Assembly (NCBI GenBank): GCA_036429605.1
Contig: JAVFKD010000004.1
Location: forward strand, 1,860,001-1,924,000
Origin: Cladobotryum mycophilum
Lineage: Eukaryota; Ascomycota; Sordariomycetes; Hypocreales; Hypocreaceae
Direction of reading: 5' to 3'
Length of the DNA stretch: 64,000 bases
A program made the position numbers and the translations under genes. The notes beneath the pieces are model-generated. The model made no database searches. It had not been told where the DNA came from and worked only from the letters and a program-made list of their open reading frames with translations. Of this stretch, positions 55,301 to 64,000 are shown in pieces. Within the stretch, counting starts at the first letter, position 1, and the number at the start of each line of letters is the position of its first letter.

Positions 55301-58300
55301 GGATCGATGGGGTGGGAAGGGGGAAAAAAACAACGTGCATGAGGAATCTAGTCTTGCATGAAAAAAAAAATTACTACGAGATGGATGGATGGATATGCAA
55401 CACGCCCCCGTATAGTGGTGCTTCAAATAGTTTGTCCTTGCTTGCATGATGTAGTCATCCCACAGCGATTTGGAGAATAATGACGGTAATGTATTCTGCA
55501 ATGCACTTGTTCACGATCAGCTCCTGTTGCTGTTTTCGGTGGTTGCAGCAGCTGATGGGAGCACAACGGCTGACGAGAGCCATGCGGATTACGTTTCTTC
55601 ATTTCAGCCGCCATGTGAGATTTCCCTTTCTAGGTTTGCGAGCGAATGCATATACGGTTACACAACATGAGACGAAGCCGACCTGAAAGCCCCCCCCCTC
55701 CTTTTCAATCCTGAATCCTGAATCCTCCATCCCAAGTTTCTACTTCGGCACAAGGTCAAAATAAAGAACCTGCCAGGAACCAGCATCAGCAATGAAGATG
55801 CAAAGAGATTTCGAGATCCCTTCTTCCCACAAGTTCTCGACCACGCGAGAAGCACGTCACCAGGCCACATGACCATGGCCCTCCCGCCATTGGTCCTCCC
55901 AACGCCTAATCCTTCCCGCGATATCACGGACGAGCGGTTTATCATGCAAGTCATTCCATCACCATGGGATTCATCCTCTCCCCCTCTCCCACACACACAC
56001 GCACACACAAACCACAGACAAATGGGCCCGTTTTAAGCGCCCGACCCAGAAAAGCCACCAACGCCATGGATGAACATTGGGGGCCAATGGAAAACAAGAT
56101 CTAGGCCGGGAATCCTCTTTTTGCGGCTGCTCCCCCTCACTTCTTTGGAAAGTAAAGACGAGCACTGCATCACATCATCCGAGGAGGGGGGAAACAAAAT
56201 AAAAATGGAGCTTTGCATGAGTTCTTACGTAGGAATACAACAACATTTACGTTACCTTGCGATGTTGTCCAACAATCCCGCCATCCCCAATCCTATTCAG
56301 CACGCAAGGGGGTAAGAAAGCGGGCTGAGTCCTTTTTTTTTAATGTGATACGACATTATCAGCAGTCAGCAGGGCAAAAAAAATAAAAAAATAAAAAAGA
56401 ATCCTGGCTTCCCAACTTTCCAACTCCCAAAGGTAATACAGACGGGAATCCCCTTTTTAGCCTGATACGCCAGCAAACAACAACAACCACCACCAAAAAA
56501 ACCTACATGGTGGCTGGACGTGTGATCGTGATACAGGAAAAATGTAATGCAGCTGCAGCAGCTATTTCTATCCAAGCCCACCAACCCATCTTTCTCGTTT
56601 GAAGAAAACCAAATTTAATTAAATAACTGTTTCTCCAAAAGAGAAAGTTGCACAATAGGAAGCACACGGGTAGCCATGCAGATGGGCTGGCATTCCTGCG
56701 TCGTCTCCATCAAACGATTCTCCGCACGAGGCACCAAGTTTTGACGCACGCACGGCACGAGTTCCCCCCTCCATCTCATCATGGAGGGGGGAGTGCGCTT
56801 AAGCCTCTCTCTGTGTGTGTATGTCTCTCTCTCTCCCTTGCTCGCTTTCTCTCTTCCTTACCGTTCCCATCAACACCATCGTACAGTTCAGTCCTTTGAG
56901 GCTTGCCCTTTTTCGTGTGTGTCATGCCCCCCATCAGCCCGTCGTCATAAGCCTCCTCTTTACAACGCAGGACAAAATGCTATATTGATTGGGCATGAGC
57001 TGGTGTAATTCTTTTGTTTTAATTTAATTCCTATAAGCGCAATCAACATCAACCCGGTCAGCGCCTCCGAGGAAAAACGCCCATTTTCTACATTGTTCCT
57101 TAACGTAAAACAAGAAAAAAATGCCCCGAAAATTAGCTTCCCATCGCGATGACAAGACACTTGAGGCAAGGGGAGGAGAGTCGGCTCCAGAGATAATCTG
57201 CTGAACTTTTCTTCTCCCAAAGGCCCGCGATCGTTTTCTTCCCCTCACCTAGACTGTTGGGGCTTTTTTCTTCCTACTAACTCGATGACTAGTCTCCATA
57301 CCAAAACTTAAAGTAGTTACATCGCTGCAAGTAAGGGAGAGGTAGAAAGAGAGAAAGAGAGAGAGCTGGAGGGGTTTTCTTTAGTTTGATCCTCCGTCCT
57401 GTTTAACATCCAAGACAAGGCTGAAGTAGTAAAGACAAGAAACGAGAAAGAAAAAAGGAAAACAAGAAGGAAAATAACACCCAACTATCAAAAAGTCTCT
57501 GTCCGTAAGCTGAAGAAGTCCACGAATCACATTCCAAGGATGCCCCATTATCGCCGCGCATTTCAAAAAAGCCATGCCATGAGGCTTTCCCGGCAGGAAG
57601 AAGAAAGAAGCAAACAACATAAAGGACTCGAAACAAGCCACGCGCCTGTGCGGCGAATCGCATCGACCGGCTCCCCCGGCAGAGGGGGAGAGAGACATAC
57701 ATGATGCATCACACCGGGGAGCACAAGCCATTATTACGGTGGGTTTTTTCTTTTCTTTCGTTCTCTCTCTTCCTCTCTTTTCTTTTTTGGACGCCATGAG
57801 AAATGGCTTGCAATCCGTGCATAGCCATGGGCTATCCGTGCCGCGCCATTTCCGGGTGGTGGGTGATTATCTTCGACGCCAGGCCCCAAATGCCCGCTAT
57901 CGGTTTGCGTTGGCTGCAAGCCCCCTGGAGCCAAAAGTTGTTAGTGCCAACGAGGAGTTTTATGTATCAAGGATTTCTCTTTCTTTCAAAGGAATTTTGA
58001 TCGTTGTCCAGGGGGTTTGAATGGTGTCTTTTTCTTTCTGTTTGCTAAAAGGTATCAGGTGTGGCTTGCCATCTAATCTAGCAAACAAGGGGCCAGTCAT
58101 GCCAGCCTTCTCATGGGATTTACCCTCTCGAGACAGACCTGCCATGTATGATGCATGTACTCCGTATGTAATGTAAGCAATTCCAGGCGTTGGGGCTCAA
58201 CAAAGGGGGTGGTGTAAGTGAAACGGGATGAAGAATGTCAGACAGACATTTGACACCGCCTCCTCTAGGATTCAGGCATGAGAGACAGGATGAAAGGTGA

Positions 58301-61300
58301 AAAGTTTTTTTTTTCCTCAGTTCGGAAGAGGGAAGGGTTGGACAGGAAACACCAAGCATGGCGTGTGCCACCCTCATCCGGACTTGTTGAAGAACGAAGA
58401 AGAAAAGAATGGCTGGGAAAAGGCATGCAGTCGAGAGAGAGAGGAAGTTGAGTGAAACCACCGTGATCCAAGGCGCAAAAACGGAGCTTCCCTTTGGATA
58501 CTTTCTTCATGCTTTAATCAACTCTATCATAGTGTAGACATGCAGTAGCAGTATAGAATAGTTCCAAGAAAACGGCAAGTATATTGAATTCATTAACCTA
58601 GTATAAAAAATATACATAAATATGATATGATCAAAACGATGAACCACAGAATTTATGATAGTTCCCCCCGCATCGTCCCATTTCTTTCTCCCCCGCGAAA
58701 ACAAAAAAAAACAGCGGGGACCTCCATCGTCACGATCCGGAACATGCAGCTCGTTAAGCGACTTCCTTTCCAGCGTTGCCATATTCCAAGGCCCTACATA
58801 TGCAGAGAAATCACTTTCATTCGATATCCAAACAAGCGGTAAGAAGTTGATCGCACACAAACACACAACAACAGAAAAATTCAACACCTGACTCTTCTCA
58901 CCTACACAGACGTAATACGAACACGCTCAGACAGGACAGGCTTGCAGATCGCCTCGCAGATCAACCACAAGAAAAGAGAAAACGACAGGGGAACAGGAAA
59001 AAAACCTGTTCAAAAGAAACAGGGTAAGCCCAAGAAAGAAAAGGAAAAAAGCCATCCCACGGCACTCGACTCGTGCGACAGCAAGCCACCCAAACTTCCC
59101 CTCTCTCCCCTGCCCTGTCTCCCAACCGCTTTTTCCCTTCAAGCCTCAAAAGCTAGGTTCTAGGTTCTAGGTTCGAGATCCTGGGTCTAGGAAGATCAGG
59201 CCTTTAAACAGTAAAAAAGCTACAAGGAACGGTAAAAAAAAAAAAAGAAAGAGGTTCCTTGAACCTTGAACGATTTAGTTGGTCCACCGAGAGACGACAA
59301 AAAAGCCACTTTACACACCCTCCTCTCACTGTCCGACTCTACCTGCCTCTCTCTCTGTCCTCTGTCTTCTGTGCCTGTGTCTCGCTTCCACGGTAGGATT
59401 TCCCATCCATTCAAAACCGAGTCATGACCTCATTCCCCTGCCCATCCCGTCCCTCTTTTTTCTGCCTTGGTTTTCCTACCTTACCTGCCTCTCCCTCCTC
59501 ACATATCCATAGACGCATACGGGAAGTTATCTCTTGGGGTAGGTCATCCGCCCGCTGCCCGCTCCCCCTCCTACGTCGGTGTGCATACGGGGGGAGGAAG
59601 AGGGGAGACGATATGTATTGCAGCCAACCTCCCCCCCTTGTCACCTCTCATCCCTCTCATCCATCCAGTAGAAACATTTCATGTACAATGTACAATGCAG
59701 ATGTGACGGTACAACCCACCCATTCTGCAAGGGGGTCGCTTAATTCGGTGGCAATTGACAAAAAAACCTCCATCCGCCTCTTCTTCGGTGTGGAGGGAGG
59801 GGAAGAAAGCCAAAACCAGCCGCCCCAATCAACTCACCTAACGCCTCCGAGGGGGAAGGACGAGAAAAGACAAGAAAAGAAAAGAAACAAGCCCAAAATA
59901 CCTCCCTACCATTCAAGATGGATTGGCTGCCATCTGTCTGAGAAGAAGAAGACAGGCCCAGACACCACAGCACACACACACGCACACACACTGACTGGGC
60001 TTACCCTACCCGTTTGCCGCGCATGCCTGGCCCGTCGCGCGAGGTGTCAAACCCTCTGGTTCATTTTCATTCTTTTTTTTTTTGTTTTGTTTTATGACAC
60101 ATCATCGTATCATGAATCAATCCAATAAAAAAAGTTACTGTAACGAAAACTAGTTTTTTCACGGGCACACACATTTCAAGGGAATCCAAACCTGCCTGCC
60201 AGTCAAATCATTATTGTTATTTATTGTTGTGCGTCCAAAAAATAAGAAAATGTTTCATAAAATTACGCGGGGGTCCTAGAAACAAGAAAAGATGCAGGGT
60301 CGAAACCCCAGCCACTCTCCACCAAAAAAGCAAAAAAATGATACCACAAAATATGTGAACCATGGTAGTAAATTCCAGAGTGAAATCGGTTGAAAACCCA
60401 TACTTCATACAGACAAATACAAGTACAGTACAGAGACAAAACAGGACAAGATACACAAAAGACACACAAGAATTCCAATGACACAAGATAATAAAACAAT
60501 TGAAGCTCGTCAAAAAAAAACAAAAGCCATCATCGTTGCGCAATAAACTGACAAAAACCAATAAAAAACCTCTATCTATTTGCCCAAAAATAAAAGATCC
60601 CATTCTCCCCCCTGAAAGTAAAGTAAAAGGAAAACCCTGTATCCAAAAGGAAAAAGAACATTGTTCCCAAATAATTATTCCCAGAACAATAAATAAATAA
60701 TAAAAAAAGAACCGTTAAAAACAGACAACCTCGCCACCTGTTCATTTTTGTTCCCCCCATAGCCCGCTCGCGACGCGCGCGCCCGAAAAATGAATAAAAC
60801 ATTGGGTATCTCTAAGGTAGATAGAAAAATGCCCCGTGTCTTTTGATGCCCTCCCCCTTTCCGCGTGCAAATTGGTGGTAGTACAGGTCGCCCTAAAAGA
60901 AATCTGTCTTTTTAAAAACACAAGAAAAACCAAGAAAGAAAGAAAACATCGATCGCTCCCAAGGGTCGAAGTATTTCTTTTTTCTCCCAGGAACATGAAA
61001 GGAAAAGAAGAAAAGAAAAAGGTTGAACAAATGAAATAGTAGAAATAAAATCCGTGGATCGGGGTATCCATTGGTGGGTGTATCCACGGATGCGCAATTA
61101 GTAGTGTACAAGTCTTTTTTTCGGCCTTTCCATCCGACGGCGGAGGCAACACATGGTTTAACACTGGGTTAGTCCGGTAAGGAGTCCTCGGGTTCGGATG
61201 GAAGTGGAAGAAAAGAGAATTATCCAGGAAGAAAAAACGATTCAGAAGATCCATTAGTGGCCACTCCGGGTCTGTCTCCTTGAAATGGTTTCCTGGGTCG

Positions 61301-61399
61301 AGTGGGTTTTGAGTAGGTGTGGTGTGTGTGTGTGTGTAAGCTTTCTTCGTTGCGTCTTGTGTGAGTTGTAAGGGGGTGATAGTGAGGATGATGGTTATT
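52318..61399. other. Nine-kilobase gene-poor region
   Basis: No coding gene is supported. From 52.3 to 55.0 kb the DNA is moderately AT-rich with unrelated short ORFs, and a TACCTAGGTA palindrome at 52805-52814. From 55.3 to 61.3 kb it is full of poly-A, poly-pyrimidine, CA and GGAT tracts, with long T- or C-rich stretches that look like leaders or trailers rather than exons. A TACTCCGTA 9-mer is at 58158-58166 and a triple TAGGTTC-type repeat at 59154-59175. It could hold non-coding transcripts or long leaders, but nothing in the sequence proves this. Confidence 0.5.
61322..61335. repeat. (GT)7 microsatellite
   Basis: Seven GT units about 70 bases 3' of the stop of the 414-aa gene, probably in its 3' untranslated region. 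Confidence 0.85.
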
Positions 61400-62644
61400 C
61401 TAGATGGAGGGGTTCTGGATAATCTCATCACAGTTGGCGTCAAACCGGAGGCTGAAGAGTCGCACGTTTTGCATGAACTTTTCAGTCTTGGAGAGCTCCC
61501 GGTCTCGGCCAAAGAGGGTATCGACAAATTCGACACCAGAGTTCTTGCCCAAGCCAGTCTGCTTCTTCTTGGCAGCCTTGAGCATGGGAGCCTCGCAGGC
61601 CTTGAGGAGGGCGCGAAGCTTGTCAGTGAGGCGTTCACCAGACTCGATGAACTCGTGAATGGTTTCTCTGTTCTCAGTACTGCGCACGCGACCGACGATA
61701 TCTTCGGCGCGCTTCACCTTGCCAGACAGCTGAATCAGGAGGAGCCAGAGCTCGCCCGCCATCTCGGCAATGGGAGTGTTGGCACCGGCCCGGTACACGG
61801 TCCAGTCGTAGATCCATTTGCCCAAGCTGTTGGCGTCAAAGACACTGCCCAGGAGGAGGATTGGCTCCTCGCTGGGATCCCAGTTCTTTAGTGAGTAGCC
61901 CGCGGGGATGCGGTGTCGTCGAGCGTCGGCCTCGGTCGCCTTGGGCGGTGCGGGAGGCTTCGCTGCGGCGCGGTGGGCTTGGGTGGTGGGTCGGACGGTA
62001 GATGGTCTCTGGGGGACAGATGCTGATGACCGGCGAGAGTGTGAGTGGCTCGTCGGGGGTCGGGCTTGAGGTGGGTGAGGCGAGTCGTAGGCAGACTCTC
62101 GGCCGCCGTAGGGTGGCTCGGCATGGTATGTAGCTCCCTGTCGGTAGTCGTCGTAATTAGTGTACCGTACCCCATCATACTCTTGAGGATGATGCGAGTG
62201 CCTGCGACTCTTTGACCATGACTCGGCAAACAACACATAAGTGTGCCCCAGAGCCTCGAAGATCTCGTCCTCGTCGGATTCTCCGTAAGGAGTTGATGCT
62301 CGGACTTGAGTGTGGGAGAGACGGCGTTCGCGCCTGGTAGGAATTTGAAACGACCCGGAGGGCCGGCGCGATGACGAAAAATGTTTAGGACTCACATCAA
62401 CCGTGGCATACTGGCCGGAGCTGTTGTAGCGTGGTGAATCCACGGGAGCCCGTGGCGTCGAGGCGCCGGCCTGGGAGTAGCTGCTGGCCCTGCTGTGTGC
62501 TGCGCGCGTCGCCGGTCGTCGAGGCGTCGTTTCGAGCCAGCTGGGCCGCGGTGATGGGGTTGGAGTAGCGGACGACATTCGTGTGTACTCCCACTCGTGG
62601 ATCGGGGTCGATCCTGGGGTTCGTGGTGATGGGTAGCTGTTCAT
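61400..62644 (-). CDS. Conserved ascomycete protein, often annotated cell wall protein gp1-like (414 aa)
   Basis: Single exon from ATG 62644. Residues 1-245 are Ser/Pro/Arg/His-rich and disordered, with a short ordered insert (EIFEALGHTYVLFAES). Residues from about 249 are a conserved globular domain: HRIPAGYSLKNWDPSEEPIL, LGSVFDANSLGKWIYDWTVY, MAGELWLLLIQLSGKVKRAE, then ERLTDKLRALLKACEAPMLK and GVEFVDTLFGRDRELSKTEK. Orthologues in many Pezizomycotina carry the same domain and are often labelled vegetative cell wall protein gp1, a name that rests on the Pro/Ser-rich N-terminus and is probably misleading: there is no signal peptide. The domain looks helical and cytosolic. Function unknown. Confidence 0.8.
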   Translation of the reverse strand: MNSYPSPRTPGSTPIHEWEYTRMSSATPTPSPRPSWLETTPRRPATRAAHSRASSYSQAGASTPRAPVDSPRYNSSGQYATVDVSPKHFSSSRRPSGSFQIPTRRERRLSHTQVRASTPYGESDEDEIFEALGHTYVLFAESWSKSRRHSHHPQEYDGVRYTNYDDYRQGATYHAEPPYGGRESAYDSPHPPQARPPTSHSHSRRSSASVPQRPSTVRPTTQAHRAAAKPPAPPKATEADARRHRIPAGYSLKNWDPSEEPILLLGSVFDANSLGKWIYDWTVYRAGANTPIAEMAGELWLLLIQLSGKVKRAEDIVGRVRSTENRETIHEFIESGERLTDKLRALLKACEAPMLKAAKKKQTGLGKNSGVEFVDTLFGRDRELSKTEKFMQNVRLFSLRFDANCDEIIQNPSI

Positions 62645-64000
62645 TCTCTAGGATTCTGCTCCTGCGAGGTCCTTCTTGACACCCGCTCCTCACAACCTCC
62701 TCCGAGAATAAAAGTGGTGGTGGGAAAAAGTAGGGTTCCGACTCTCGGCGTAAGAAATTCGTCGATGGGTCGGGGGAAATATGGAAGTTCGTTTCGTAAA
62801 AATCGTCAATGTCGTCGATCGCTGCTGATGCTGCTCCAACAAGGAAAAAATCTCTCTAATATTTTGTTTGTATGTATGTTTTTTTTTATGTGTGAAGCCC
62901 GTCACCTTGGTATGTGGTCGGAAGAGTAGGGGTTAGAAAAGAGATTTCCTGTGGCTAACATGACACCGATCTGCAACACGACTATGTATCTTGTCCCCTC
63001 TTTGTTAGAAGAAGGAAACTGAAGGCCAAGTCCGATAACTGCGGTCTTGGGACTTCAGGTAATGGAGTTTGCTGGACTAGACGCGCCAGCGTTGTTGCGA
63101 GATGTTGTTGAGTATTAGAATGACGCCGTCGTTATTATCGACGATGCGTGCATTAAATGGCTGTGTGTAGCGAGTGGAGACACTGTTGATTGGCAGAAGC
63201 CAAATGGAAGATGAAAAAATTGCAGGTCAGGAAGAGAAGCCCGAGGATGGGTGTGGGTGTGTGTGGTGGATATATATTCTCGCAGCAACAGAGATTTGCG
63301 TTGGTGTGGTGTGGGCGGCCTTGGAATCCACAGGCCAAAAAAGTCGAACGAAGTCCAGAGTGCAAAAAAGACAGAGTCCACTCCTTGCTAAGGATCAAGA
63401 CAGGGGTATCTCTTCTTAGTGAAGACTAGAGGCGTGGGCCAACGGAGCCAGGGATGAGCAGGGATGCTAGGACCAGGCATGCAACATGCATGGGAGTGAG
63501 TGTATGTATGTATGTACGTACTCTCTCTGTCGAAGGGGGTGGTACAGACTTTTGTGGACACTCCCGGCCAGGTATAGAGCAACAACGGCTTGGCTTGTTG
63601 CTACTATGTATACTAGTCGTACTGGTGGCCAGTTCGAGGGATGGATGGTCGATGGAGGGGGCGTGTAAGTAGTGACTCATACACTGCACACTTGACTGAA
63701 CACACACACACGCAGCTTAGTCACTGAACGTGGAAGCTTCGGGCGACAGCCACACGGTGCTGGATGGATCTGGTGGACACGGTGCCGATGTTGGTGGTGT
63801 TTGTGCCTGTTGCTTATTTCTTCGTTTGCCTTCTCTCTTTTTCTTAGTCGACTCACACTCACTCGCGCTCTTGGGTTGCACCCAACTGCCACCCAATCCT
63901 CGAGCAGACTGTGTATGCGGCGTCTCTCAGTGGTTTGGCCGTCGGGGGGAAGAAGCCCGTGCCACTGATGGATGATGGATGTTTTGCAGCAACAAATAAA
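62645..64000. other. Upstream region of the 414-aa gene to the right edge
   Basis: About 1.35 kb with no supported gene. Read on the minus strand, the first 300 bases upstream of the 414-aa start are pyrimidine-rich and fit its leader. A TATATATA element is near 63270. ATGT/ATGG-type short repeats are present at 63495-63515. Confidence 0.5.

Noticed and set aside
59424..60128. 234-codon plus-strand ORF
   Set aside because: Translation of pyrimidine tracts and CA repeats; low-complexity and without conserved segments.

Overview
The window reads as nuclear DNA of a filamentous ascomycete (Pezizomycotina; Sordariomycetes, probably Hypocreales, is my best guess from gene content only). Genes carry short introns (47-112 nt) with GTNNGT-type donors, CTAAC/CTGAC-like branch sites and NAG acceptors. 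The families present (PDR-type ABC transporter, lipase-like/NB-ARC/TPR receptor, AsaB/CmcJ-like oxidoreductases, Arp1-like amidase, DUF7703-type membrane protein) are typical of such fungi. I saw no rRNA, tRNA, CRISPR or intact transposon.

Layout. The left edge cuts a minus-strand gene (5' end at 288). About 5 kb without a supported gene follows, then a plus-strand protein with an atypical C2H2-like finger and C-terminal repeats (5350-7362), a multi-pass membrane protein (8961-9929), and a small spliced gene that no single ORF reveals (13276-13866). From 15685 to 28669 five multi-exon minus-strand genes lie head to tail: a CorA-like metal transporter, an NLR-like receptor of 1092 aa, two tandem AsaB-like oxidoreductases with the same intron layout, and an Arp1-like amidase of 698 aa. 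A second member of the finger family is at 30843-32454.

The centre (33538-41115) is compact: a small membrane protein, a hot-dog thioesterase split into eight exons, TFIIH subunit Tfb2 (plus strand, divergent from the thioesterase), two minus-strand ORFs that overlap by ATGA, and a TANGO2/NRDE protein. A PDR-type ABC transporter fills 42004-46490. The right third is sparse: a METTL21-like methyltransferase (51121-52317) and a conserved fungal protein (61400-62644), separated by gene-poor DNA rich in microsatellites and pyrimidine tracts.

How they work together. The metabolic genes at 22.3-28.7 kb (two oxidoreductases plus amidase) could form a small pathway module beside an NLR, but no backbone synthase is present, so a full biosynthetic cluster is not claimed. 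Most of the rest looks like independent housekeeping or species-variable genes. I derived exon structures by hand from splice signals and reading-frame phase; each multi-exon model given closes in frame from ATG to stop, but none is tested against transcripts.
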